Assembly: GCA_039720395.1 (NCBI GenBank)
Contig: CM077832.1
Location: 21,725,607-21,789,606, forward strand
Length of the DNA: 64,000 bases
Origin: Liquidambar formosana
Taxonomy: Eukaryota > Streptophyta > Magnoliopsida > Saxifragales > Altingiaceae
Reading direction: 5' to 3'
Shown: in pieces, positions 11,662-23,370 of the stretch
Position numbering within the stretch: the first letter of the stretch is position 1
Layout: the number at the start of each line of letters is the position of its first letter
Program-made: the position numbers and the translations under genes
Notes under the pieces: model-generated
Seen by the model: the letters and a program-made list of their open reading frames with translations, nothing else
Databases searched by the model: none
What the model was told of the DNA's origin: nothing

Positions 11662-13551
11662 ATGGATGATACTTTTGCATTGAATAATTCGGCTACACCT
11701 GAGGGGACATCTGTTTCTGGGACTCCTGCGGATCCACGAAGAATTGAGAGGTTATTAAATGACATACTTGGGAAGTTGGAAGAGGTATCAGTGAAGTCTG
11801 AAACCGCAATAAGAATGGAACAAGAGATCAACAACCGAACCCCTATCCTCATCCATAATATTCCTACAGATCATGCCATACCCGACACTCAAGTCCCCAT
11901 TGTCCATAATCAATCCAACCCATCTGCCCAAGCTGGAGGCCAAGCCCAAAATCCACCACTTCCATATACTCAATCGTCACCTCAAAATCCACCACTTCCA
12001 CATACTCAACCTCCACTACAAAACATCCCCATTTACACCCAATGATCCACTTTCATCCCCACCACTGAAAACCTTCCTATGAGTGATGACCAAAAGATGA
12101 TGGCTGCAAGGATGTTGGCTTTGGAGAAAACTTTGAAGGTCATTCGCCGTGTTGATGATTTTGTGGATATCCACACTCTTTCTCTCTTCCCTCAAGCGAG
12201 ATTTCCGACTTCATTCAAAATGCCAGAGTTACAGAAGTTTGATGGAACGGGTTGTCCTAAGACTCACTTGAAAATGTATGACCGAGCAATGCAACCTCGT
12301 GGTGCTTCCGAGGAATTAATGGCCCAATTATTCCATGAATCACTTAGCACCTCTTCGCTGCATTGGTTTCTAAGTTTGGATGAGTCAAAGACTAGAACAT
12401 GGGAAGATGTGTGCAGGGAATTCATCGATCACTACAAGTACAACATGGAGGTTGACGTGACAAGGAGAGACTTGGAGACTACCAAACAGGCAGCAAATGG
12501 ATCTTTCTCTTCCTACATCACTAGGTGGAGGAAGAAAGCTTTTAAGATGTTCGATAGGCCTAATGAAGAAGAACAAATACAAATGGTAGTTAAGAACCTA
12601 TTGCCTATATATCACAAGCACTTGTTCGCTCATCACTTCCCCACTTTCAAAGCTCTGATTAGTTCTGGGACACAAGTGGAAGATGCCATAACTGATGGCA
12701 CCCTTAAAGTTGAAGATCCTTCAAGGTTTCGTAGGATAGGGAACAATGGAAAGGCACCTGCTGAAGTGAATGCAATCGCGCCACAACAGCCATGGAACAC
12801 TGGCAACAATTCTACTCCTCGTCAGTTCTCTAATTTGTATGCACCACTAGACAAGGTTTATGAAAGATTGAAAGCAAGGGGCATCCTCAAACCTCTAGAC
12901 CCAATACCTCCACCAAATCCATTGCCTAGGTGGTACAACGAAAATGAGTACTACCATTTCCACCAATCCAAAGGCCATAGAACAGATCGTTGTATCCGTC
13001 TCAGACATGAAATACAAGACCTCATTGACAAGAAGATCATAGGCCCACCTACTCCTCCTAACCGTCCCAATGTCACTCAAAATCCTTTGCCATCCCATAA
13101 TCCATCCCCTACTTCTAATGTCAATGCAATAGAAGGTTCACCTCATCCACCTCGACCCATTCGCCATTACACCACTTTACCTATGAGTCTCACCAAAGTA
13201 TTTCACCATTGCAAGAAAAGAGGCCTTATCACTCCCCTCCCACCTCAGCTTTCACTTGTCCCTGACCCATCATTTTGCCTATACCATAGAAAATCTAGCC
13301 ATAATATCAAGGATTGCACCTTGCTAAAGAAAGTGGTCCAAGATTTGATTGATGAGGGAATTCTGATAGTTCCACAGCCAAGTCCATACGAAGTGCCTAC
13401 ATTGTTGCCCACCCTACATAAAGAAAACATGCAAGAGATCAACATGCTAGAATGGGCAAGTCCCGAGAAGAAGCCTACGGGGAAAGAAAAGGTTGTTGAA
13501 AAGGAAGTGCCGAAGAAGCCGAGTAAGCCTCGAAAGTCATTTCAGCAATAG
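11662..13551 (+). pseudogene. Gypsy gag of element T, with an in-frame TGA
   Basis: A single reading frame runs from the ATG at 11662 through a TGA at 12043-12045 to a TAG at 13549-13551. The N-terminal part is proline-rich and low-complexity (NPPLPYTQ and NPPLPHTQ repeats). The main part (12079-13551, 490 codons) holds a Retrotrans_gag domain (about residues 40-220, with FDGTGCPKTHLKMYDRAM and WEDVCREFIDHY) and two C-terminal variant zinc motifs (HFHQSKGHRTDRC and CLYHRKSSHNIKDC), as in Tat gag proteins. The capsid precursor packages element RNA. The TGA could be a CpG deamination of an arginine codon. The frame continues into the protease region after the terminal TAG, so gag and pol were probably one ORF. 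Confidence 0.85.
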
Positions 13552-15356
13552 TTGAAGGAAAGGTATGATGCCGGAGATCCTGAAGTAGGTTTATTGAGGG
13601 AACCATCTGGGAAGTTTGATGTCTATGTTCTCTACACTGCACCGCCTACAATAACCATTCCTGTTCGTGCAACCGGATGGGGAAATCCATGGGAAGATGA
13701 GCAACCAACAGAGAAATCCCTAGTCCATGCAACCGGATGGGGAAAATCCTTGAAAGAAGAACGACCGACAGAAAAGTCTCTAATGCAAGAGGTAGATATG
13801 CTTGAATGGGGAGACATCATGGGTGAAACCTGTAGCGATGAAATAAATGATCTATGGGCAGACTCTGAAGAAGTTGACTACTTAACTAGGGGCGGTTGTC
13901 ATTTCAAACCATCCTACCTTGAGAATGAAAATCCGGTGGAAGCACTGGAGAAGGGGCAAAGACCTGAAATCTACGATGAAGAGGATGAAGTCCTAAAGCA
14001 ATTGAAAAAGACTCAAGCCAACATTACCATATGGGGATTGCTTATGGCTTCTCTCAAGCACCGTAAGACTATGCTTAAGCTCTTGAACCATGTCCAAGTA
14101 CCCATCGATACTTCGCCGGAAGGATTGGTGAGTCTTATAACCCCTGTCGAGAAAGCAGCTACCATAATCTTCACGGAAGCCGATTTGCCAAAAGGGAGAA
14201 GAGATCATGTGCAAGCCTTGAACATAACTGTTGATACCTTAGGGAAACGAGTTCCCACTGTCCTTATTGACAATAGTTCCGCTTTGAATGTGTGTCCACT
14301 TCGTACTGCTACCTCTCTTGGGTTGAGACCTACAGATTTTGTGCCATCTGGGAAATCAGTGAGAGCATATGACAACACAAGAAGGGAGGTAATTGGTATG
14401 GTGACCTTACCATTAATCATAGGACCGGCAGAGTTCGAGGTCGAATTCCAAGTTCTCGATGTTCCTGCCTGTTTCAATCTCTTGCTAGGCCGACCATGGA
14501 TCCATCCAAATGGGGCCATCCCATCGTCTTTGCACCAAAAAGTTAAGTTCCCCTACAAAGGATCTATTGTGACCCTACAAGGAGACTATGAACTCACTGC
14601 TAGTCAAATGTCAAGAATCCCCATTTGTGAGATCAAGCACGATCCTTCAGATATGCCGTTGTCAGGGTTTGAATATGTGCAGGTTATCAACTCGGCACCC
14701 ACAGGTAGAGAACTTATCCCACTAGACTTTTCACCACATGGGAACTTGCGTGTTGCTGAAATCATGAAGATCATGGGTTTCTTTCCTGGCATGGGAATGG
14801 GATCAAGGCACCGAGGAATTTCAGAGCCAATTAAGCACCAGTCGGCCTCACATACCTTTGGCTTGGGATATAAGCCAACACAAGCAGATTACAAGAAACA
14901 AGCGCGGCTGAGAAAAGAGAAAGAAATTGCTAAAGCTCGTGGACACACTGTTATTCATCCGCTTAAGCCTTACAAGCCAACCTTGAATGGGTGTTTTGTG
15001 AAAGAGGGGGAAGATTTCCCATATTGTGGTTTTCCAGAGCCTATTTATGTGGAGTCCATTGGAGCTAGAGTCCCAGGGTTCGAGATCTTTTTTGAGACCG
15101 AGTGGTATTCGATCACAGCAACCATGGTTGAGGATTCAGCAATAGATAGCGACAGAGAAGAAGAAGATTGGACAGATAGCATGGATTCCGAGGTTATGGG
15201 CCGATTGTTTTCAGAATGTGTGCTAGCCATCGAAGATTGTGAAGAGGTTCCATTTCCAGCATTCCAGACAGTCAGCGAGCTACTTCAGAATTGGTACACC
15301 GAAGGATCCCCCGTTCTTATTCCAAGGAAAGAAGAGTCTAAGCCAGTAGAGGATAT
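13552..15356 (+). CDS. Protease and G-patch region of T pol (first exon)
   Basis: In frame with gag across one TAG, this 602-codon stretch encodes the protease part of the polyprotein. It has a retropepsin-like core (VLIDNSSALNVCPL, aspartate about residue 240, and the later LLGRPWIH flap-side motif) and a G-patch-like segment (MGFFPGMGMGSRHRG ... FGLGYKP, about residues 404-445). In related elements the residue two after the catalytic aspartate is usually glycine; here it is serine, which may impair cleavage. A 60-bp tandem duplication at 13669-13788 encodes two copies of ATGWG...PTEKSL. The ORF ends with a TAG at 15358, but the last codons overlap a likely splice donor, so the real reading continues in the RT exon. 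Confidence 0.8.
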
Positions 15357-15502
15357 GTAGGATTTCTTTTGAGTCTTGAGTCAACAAACAATTTGATTTT
15401 GTTTAAGTATTTCTTTTCTGAGTTGTTTAGAGTTGTCATAAGTGTTGTTATTTCAAAGTCTTCAAGTAGTAATTAGTACTTTCTTTCTTTGTTTTCTCGC
15501 AG
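15357..15502 (+). other. Likely retrotransposon intron between protease and RT
   Basis: The protease frame ends GAT-AT, followed by donor GTAGGA at 15357. A long pyrimidine tract and TTTTCTCGCAG form a strong acceptor ending at 15502. Removing these 146 nt joins two bases of a codon to one base and restores the frame of the downstream RT ORF. Ogre elements carry an intron of about this size at this place. The interval is T-rich and has stops in every frame. Confidence 0.65.
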
Positions 15503-17633
15503 AGATTATATTCATTGTCTTCGCGCCTTTTTGTCGCTTAATGTGTGTGGCATGGAAATAGACCCTAGAGACGCTGATATCCCTCCCGAGCTCGTTGAGC
15601 AAAGGAACAAAGGGATAGCACAACCAATTACAGAAGAACTAGAATCAATTAATCTAGGGACGAATGAATTGCTAAAAATAATTAAAATTGGTACAACACT
15701 TTCCCCTTCTGAAAAAGAGCAATTGGTTGAGTTGTTGAGAGAGAATCTGGAAGCGTTCGCCTGGTCTTATGAAGATATGCCCGGAGTAGACACAGATATA
15801 GTGCAGCATCACATTCCGACCAAGCCTGACATGAAACCTGTTTAGCAGAAGTTGAGGAGAACGAAGCCTGACTGGGCGTTGAAGATAAAGGAAGAGGTGA
15901 TCAAGTAGATAGAAGCTAAGTTCCTTAAGGTTGTGGAGTACCCTGAATGGCTTGTGAACATAGTACCAGTTCCAAAAAAGGATGGCAAAGTGCGTATGTG
16001 TGTAGACTTTCGTGATTTGAATAAGGCATGCCCTAAGGATGACTTTCCACTACCACACATTGACGTGTTAGTTGATAGTACCGCAGGGCACGCTCTTCTT
16101 TCTTTCATAGATGGTTTCTCAGGTTACAATCAGATCAAGATGGCACCAGAAGATATGGAGAAAACGTCCTTCATCACTCAGTGGGGGACCTATTGTTACA
16201 AAGTAATGCCATTCGGGTTAAAGAATGCAGGGGCGACTTATCAGAGAACTACTACCACCTTGTTGCATGACATGATACACAAAGTGGTCGAGGTTTACGT
16301 CGACGACATGATTGTCAAGTCAAAAGATAGGGAAGGACATGTGGCTGTGCTCAGAAAGTTCTTCGATCGAATCATAAAGTACAAGCTTCGCCTCAACCCT
16401 CAGAAATGTGCTTTTGGAGTCACTGCAGGAAAGTTGCTAGGTTTCATGATAACACAGAGGGGAATTGAAGTGGATCCAAGCAAGATCAAGGCCATTCTGG
16501 AGATGCCGCCGCCCAAGAATGAGAAGGAAATTCGAGGTTTCCTAGGAAGATTGCAGTACATAAGCTGGTTCATAGCTCAACTCACTACCATTTGTGAGCC
16601 CGTTTTCAAGCTGCTAAAGAAAGGAGAACCAAAAGAATGGAATGAGGAATGCCAAAAAGCTATTGGAGCCATTAAACGCTACTTAAGCAATCCACCGATA
16701 TTGATTCCACTTAGAGAAGGAGAATCGTTGTTGCTATACTTAATCGTCACAGAAACTGCTATGGGGGCAATGCTTGCACAATACTTGGAAGAGTCGAGGA
16801 AAGAGAATGCCATCTACTATCTGAGTAAGAAAATGACAGACTATGAGGTGAACTACAATGCGGTGGAAAAGATTTGCGTTGCATTGGTGTGGGCCTCCCA
16901 AAAACTCCGCCATTACATGCTATCTTTCCAGGTGTTCCTTGTTAGTCGCATGGATCCACTCAAATATCTACTTGAAAAGCCAATGTTGACCTATCGTACT
17001 ACGCGGTGGTTAATGTTGCTATCTGAATTCGATATCAAATATGTGGTACAGAGCTCGATAAAAAGGAGAGTCATTTCAGAACACTTGGCCAAGAATCCAG
17101 TTTCAGAAGGAGATGGTATTGAACAAGGGTTCCCTGACGAGGACATATTGGAGATACAAAAGAAGCCATGGAAAGTCTACTTTGACGGGGCTGTAAATAA
17201 AAGGGGCTTCAGCATAGGAGTCTTGTTGATTTCTCCTGATGATGCCCACACCCCTCTGGCAATGAAGTTAGGGTTCGAAGCCACCAACAACATCACCGAA
17301 TATGAAGCTTTTATCCTAGGGTTGGAAGCAGCTTTAGCGTTGGGAATTGAGGAATTAGAAGTGTATGGAGACTCAGCTTTAATTATCTGCCAAATCAAGG
17401 GAGAATGGAAGACTCGAGACGAGAAGTTGTTACCCTATCATGCTTATCTAGAAGCACTCACCAAAGAATTTGACAAAATAGAGTTCCACTACTTGTCAAG
17501 AGTAAAGAACCGCTTCGCTGATGCTCTTGCTACACTTGTGTCCATGGTGGAAATCCCAGAAGGCGGAAATGTTCATCCACTCGTGAATGGGTATATGCTA
17601 GCTAAGAAGATTGCTCGTCTTGGTTACTATTAG
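15503..17633 (+). pseudogene. Reverse transcriptase, RNase H and second RNase H of T pol
   Basis: Polymerase part of pol in one frame, broken by TAG at 15843 and TAG at 15906, and ended by TAG at 17631. Domains: an N-terminal linker (PPELVEQ ... ETLSPSEKEQ-like); RT from about 15940 with VDFRDLNKACPKDDFPLP, SGYNQIKM, MPFGLKNAGATYQR and the catalytic YVDDMIVKS (about 16297); the connection and gypsy RNase H region (about 16600-17100); then a complete second RNase H from about 17160 with the acidic set YFDGA, TEYEA, YGDSAL and FADALA. This extra RNase H marks the Tat lineage. The premature stops fall where relatives usually have glutamine or tryptophan codons, consistent with C-to-T decay. Confidence 0.87.
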
Positions 17634-18271
17634 ACCACCATGGAAAGAGATTGTCATCTGCATGTCAAGAAGTGCTATAATTGTTAAATCTTTGCCAATG
17701 CTCAACACCTTCCATCGATGCCTCTGAATACTATGTCATCCCCTTGGCCCTTTTCAACTTGGGGAATAGATATCATTGGAAAGATCCATCTTAAGTCAAA
17801 GGAAGGTCATGAGTTTATCTTGGTGGCAATAGATTACTTCACTAAGTGGGTAGAAGCGAAATCCTACAAAACCTTGGGGTCAAAGCAAGTGGCCCATTTC
17901 ATTAAGACCCGCATTATTTGCCGATATGGGGTTCCACATGAGATCATATCAGATAACGGACAACACTTTCGAGGTGAGGTAGAAGAGATCTTACAGAAGT
18001 ACAGCATCCGAGTTCACAAGTCTTCCCCTTATAGGCCACAGACAAATGGAGCAGTTGAAGCAGCTAACAAGAATGCGAAGAATATGCTACAGAAGTTGGC
18101 TAAGAAGTACAATGACTGGTCAGAAAGGTTGCCACTCGTCTTATGGGGTTATCGCACTTCAATCAGATCTTCCACAGGTGCTACACCGTATTCATTGGTT
18201 TATGGCATGGAAGCAGTTCTCCCAATCGAGTTGGAAATTCCTTCTCTCAGAGTAATAATGGAAGACCAACT
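17634..18271 (+). pseudogene. Integrase, N-terminal and catalytic part, split by a copia insertion
   Basis: Continues the RT frame after the TAG at 17631 and has a further TAA at 17685. The catalytic core shows the D, D, E residues in WGIDIIGK, ISDNGQHF and TNGAVEAANK, and PTNGAVEAANK-type context typical of Tat integrases. The HHCC zinc region is incomplete: the RNase H end runs almost directly into NGYMLAKKIARLGYY, so about 100 codons including the first histidine seem to be missing. At 18271 the ORF is interrupted by the nested copia element. The C-terminal part resumes at 27720. Confidence 0.85.
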
Positions 18272-19929
18272 TGTTAGGATTATGCCCTAGAGCCAATCAT
18301 AGAGATGATTGTTTAGGGATTAGGAACAATCATTTGATTTCATTTATGTATGTCACATTTATTATTGATTTAATAAAAGGGCTTATTCTATTATGTTTAT
18401 ATGCATCATTTATATTTACATAATATGTCCATGGAGTTAGAGTTGAGAATATGGAATTACAAAGAGTTGTAATTTTGAGACTATAGATATATCTCTGCAC
18501 TAAACTCCTTAAGCATTCCTAGTTGAAGGTTCACTATGATGGACAGTAATGAACCATAGGACTAGCACTTGCTAGGTTGACTCTATAGGAGGATAGCTAG
18601 TCTCAAGCTATTTGTGTGGAGACACTACAACCAACAAGTGGGTGCCTATTATAAGAATAGGTACACTGAATGTGACCAAAGATATGAGATAAACTGAATG
18701 GAGTTTTTTTCCTGCCTGTCAATCAGTTTCTCATTGTTATAGTGGTACAAGTAATCCTTAGACCTGAGACACCATAGTTGCCTTATGCATGTAGCTTTAG
18801 AAGTTTGATAACACTAAGTGCAGATCCTATTCAGGGGTCTGCAAAGGTGTTCATTGGCCCTACTGCTATGTGTGTGAAGGCATGTGAGTGATCAACAAGG
18901 GATCCATCACTCTCAGGAAAAGAGAGAGAATGTCTCATATAGCATTCATAATATAACTCATTAAATCCATGGCCATGGTAGGATGAATATGAAAAGAGTT
19001 TCATGAGTTCATTAATGAGTTGATATCTATGAATGAGTATAAAGTAATTGAACTAGGGACTTGACAGACTTCCATGTCCTAGTAGTTCAATTGGAGACAT
19101 TGTGTTGAAGGAAGGATGCAATTGTAACCTATAAACTATAACAGAAGGGTTCTTTGTAAATGACTATTCACCTCATTAAGGACCACACCATGAGCCATAT
19201 GCTAGGTGTTACTCATGGTTAGTAGAAGCCCTAATTGATATAAGTGAGTTATAATCAATTAGGGAATTGGAAGGAGTTCCAATTAGACCCTAAATGGAAA
19301 GAGTTCCATTGTGCACACCTCGTGCTATTCCTACTACTTAATGATGTGAACCCAATGGGTCACACACTGATCATGCAAGAAGGGCTTTAAAGTCTATGAG
19401 AGAAAGGGTTTTAGTGAATAAAGAATAGTTCTTTATAGGCCTATTTGTATTTGATGCAAATAATAGGGGTTAATGTGCAATTAAGAGTAATTACACATAA
19501 CCCTATTAGGGTTTCTTCCCCATGGCCAGCCCCCTTTAGTGGGTTGCCTATATAAGTCACACTTATGTGTGACATGGCATAAGAGGCTTGCACAATAAAC
19601 CCTAGCCGTCCAGCCCCTTGGAGGCTCTCTTCTCTCTCTCTCTCTTCTCCACCTCTAGCAACAACAAGGAAGAAGAAAGAAAGGACTTGAAGCTCTAGCT
19701 AGGTGTGGATACCGTTGGAGGCAGCACACTTGGGCTGCTCATTCACCACTATCCGGAGTCAAAGCTTGGAGCAAAATGGAGAAGACAAAAATTCTGTAAG
19801 TGTTCTAACCCTCTTCGTAGTTAGGGTTTGATTTTGTGTTATGCATAGTTAGATTCATGGGCTGTGGAATCGCAGGAAAAATTTTTATATTCCGCACTTC
19901 AATTTTTCCCTCTTGTTCGATTCCCAACA
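18272..19929 (+). mobile_element. 5' LTR of the nested copia element
   Basis: 1658 bp, TGTTAGGATTATGCCC to ATTCCCAACA. A TATA box (CTATATAAG, about 19549) is followed at once by a small hairpin GTCACAC-TTAT-GTGTGAC. CT-rich microsatellite at 19628-19650. The same LTR family appears at 39930-41597, 45063-46717 and 55623-57277. Confidence 0.93.
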
Positions 19930-22900
19930 GTGGTATCAGAGCCATGATTATGCATAATACAAAATACATATGGGCTGGTAATTATGGTGTAGTTGAATGA
20001 TTCAAAAATCTGGAAAATTTTTCTGCATAATTGGTTTTCCTCCATGGCTGAACCTAGGGTTTGGAACCCTAGGTCAATTCTCTTCTACTCCTCTTCTAAT
20101 TGATGGTTAAGTGTAGCCATGGATGCAATAGGTTGCATAGGATTTGAGTTTGGAGAAGAAGAATAAGGAAACTAGGGTTTTATAAAACTGTTATGAACAG
20201 TTTTCATGGTTGCCATGAAAAACCGTCATCTTGTTTTGCCTGCCGAATTCAGAGTTCTTCTCCAAAATTTTTGAGCCATATATGGTTAGAAAGCGCTTTG
20301 AATAATCTTTCCAACCCAACAAACGGTGCGTCAATCCGAGTTCTGTAGTGAAAGTTATGAATTTTTTACTACAGGCTGTCTGGAAAGACAGTTTTGCTCG
20401 GGAATGATGCAATAGCCACAACTTTGAGTTATTGATGGAGATCAAAGGCATGGCAATGGTTGCCACCACTTGGGTTATGTTCTAGACATGGTAGGGAAAG
20501 GTTCCCAAGCATTTAGATGCATCATAATTGGATTAAGATGCTAGAACAGAAGGAAGAAGGAGAAGAACACCATGGAGGTTGAATCTGGGTTTTAGAACCC
20601 TAAGGTTCTTGCAATTAATTCTAATTAAAGCTGCTGTATTTATGATGGAAGATCATTGTAGGATCATTATATATCATGTGTATATGATTTTCTTTAAGTT
20701 TCAAAAAGGTTTTGATGAAAAAGATTCAAAAAGTTTGAAAATTTTTCATGAACAGCATAGCAGATTTTCTCTGCAGAAAAGTCATCAATGGAGTTTTGAT
20801 TAGAACTTGAGTTAGGGAACTCCAAATTGCATGAAACCAATTGCATTAGTTTCCTAAGACATATAGGATACTGGGAAAATTCGTTTGGTATCCTAATTCA
20901 TTCATCTTGCTGGGTTTTAAATCAATTTCTGACCATGGACAGTATGCTGTCAAATTCTAGGCAGCCTACTGTTGTTTTAATTGTTTAGAACAATTGGTGA
21001 TGATTTGATCATCCAAACCTCTTCTATGAGCTTAGTATTTCATGTAGGGACATGATACAAAAGCTGGTTTCAATGGAGGAGTCAAATTGATAAGGATTTA
21101 GAAGCTATTGTGACCTTCAAGGTCTGCAACAATGGCTCCAGCAATGGGTTTTGGAAACCCTGATTGTTCTTGATGATGGCAGCCACTTCCACCACTTCTC
21201 ACGTGTCCAGAGGCTTGTCCCACACCCCTAGGATGTTCTCCCATGACTGGCCATGGCCTCCCACAGTCGTTGGTGGCCATGGCAGCCTAGCCAAGCTCAG
21301 GCAGCCCCCTGGTAGTGACGGCTGCATAGAGTTAAGGATGAAACCCTAATTTTGAGTTAATGATGAAACCCTAATTTCATTATGGCATTAATTAAAACCC
21401 TAATTGGAATATTAATTACCTTAATTAAGAGTTAATGATTGGTCATTAAATGACCAATCATGGTTATTGATTGTTAGGGCATAATTAATACCATTAATGA
21501 TGTCTAGGGTTAGGGTTTTGGAAACCCTAATTAGTGTAATTAATTAAGGGTAATTAATACCCTATTTGGCATTAATTAAACCCTAATCCCTTTTATTAAA
21601 TACCATATGAACCTAGGGTTTTAATGATTGGACATTAAATGACCAATCATAAGGCATTTAATGATTAGGGCTTGCATTTAGGGTTTAGGGTTACGTATTT
21701 AGGGTTTAGGGTTTTAGGAAACCCTAATACACTAATTCATCATTTTATTGATTTATTTAATTCCTATATTAATTATTTAATTAATATTGATTAATTTTAT
21801 AATGTTTTAAATGGTTTAAAACACAATTAGGGATTAAATTAAAAATCTGGAAATTCTTAATTAAATGAAATTGTTTTGTTTAATTAAGGAAACCCTAATA
21901 TTGGATATTAGAGTTATTTTAGGAAACTTTATATGTTTCTATTAATTTGATTAATTGAAACTAAATGTCTTAAATGTTAAGACTTTATTTAATTCTGGAT
22001 ATTTTTGTTTAAAACCTAATAAGATTAGGATGCATTAATGAGATTAATGTAAATCATTCAAGAGAATTACCATAATGCCCATATGTTTTAATGCTTATAG
22101 TTTTTCTTTACATTATGCAATGAGATTGTATGTATGTGTTTGGATGATGATTATGGACTATACCCCTTAAACCAATTGTGATTGGCCGTCTTATGAATGG
22201 GTTGTAATAATTTTTCAAGAGTTGTAATTTTATTATGGTGATGTAATTTATTATTTGGGGCTTGCATGCCACCTTCCCTCTCTCTCTATCATTCTCTTAT
22301 GTACCCCACATTCCCCTTATGTATCCCTTTCTATATATTATGTAAATGTTATGTAATCGAGAGCGCACTAAGGAGCATGGTGGACCCAAAGGAGTATGAT
22401 GGAGCCCAACAAGCCAATGGTGGAGACCAACAAGCCAATGGTGGAGACTATCAAGCCAAGGGAGCAGATTGAAGGACTTGAAAGCTTAGAGAAGTTTTTC
22501 AAGAAAGCATGCATGTTACGAATGGTTTATTTTACGATCACCTACACCCACCTTAGACCTTGGATTCAATCTATTGGCTTGGATTGAATCCTCTCAAAGT
22601 CCATAATCATCATAGTGGGAGCTTTAATTTATGAGATAATTGTATTAGCTCCAATACTATAGTTTGGTATATGTTACCTATTCACTTAGGGACTAATATC
22701 AAAATATGGTACTTTATATATGTTGATATATATAATAGCATGCGATGTATGATTTATAATAGCATGAGATGTACGATTATAAATAGCATAATTTATATAT
22801 TTAAATTTTGATACATAGGATGCATGTTAATTTGATGAGACCCTTTAAAACCCCTCTTATTTAATATTAAGTTGAAAATGGAGAAGTCATTGGGGAATGA

Positions 22901-23370
22901 ATTCTTCATTGCCTTCCATCATTATAGGATCATCTAACGTCCCTTAATGTGGGTACCTGGCTGCAGACATGTAGGAGCTACCCACTGTTAAAGACATTAC
23001 TTGAAACTATCACATATGAGATATCATGGGGTGCCTAAACTGGTATATACCAAGAAACTAACATGTGAGGTATATATTTGGCGAAACATACCTGTGTGAA
23101 TGATGGGTTTAACTTAACTAGGGAAGTATTCCAAGAAACTAACATGTGAGGTGTATGTTCCCTAGAGGCAAAACGATTGGAACTTGCTTATGAAGCAATA
23201 GACAAAGAGTTGTCTTCTTATTGTGGGTTAGAAGTCAAGAAACTAACATGTGAGGCTTCTAGGTCACAGTGGGACCCCAATCCCCATTAGGAATGAGATT
23301 CCCGAATTCCATTAGAGGGTGTATGGAATTTGATAAAATAGTGGGAGGTACCATATGATTAAAGACCCAA
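19930..23370 (+). other. Primer site and long leader of the nested copia element
   Basis: The primer site TGGTATCAGAGCC begins at 19931. The 3.4-kb leader is non-coding and closely matches the leader of the element at 57278-60306. It contains many AAACCCTAA/TTAGGGTTT motifs (about 21340-21900), a short imperfect tandem repeat of AACAAGCCAATGGTGGAGAC (about 22405-22465), and three exact copies of CAAGAAACTAACATGTGAGG (23051, 23132, 23236) before the former gag start. Its short open frames also occur in the related leader but are open on both strands and are not claimed as genes. Confidence 0.75.

Noticed and set aside
21098..21349. 60-61 codon frames on both strands, also present at 58060-58311
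   Set aside because: Open on both strands in two closely similar leaders; conservation is at the nucleotide level throughout, so coding is not supported.
22266..22587. Short frames with NGGD-type repeats in the copia leader
   Set aside because: They derive from a short imperfect tandem DNA repeat whose copy number differs in the related leader, breaking the frame.
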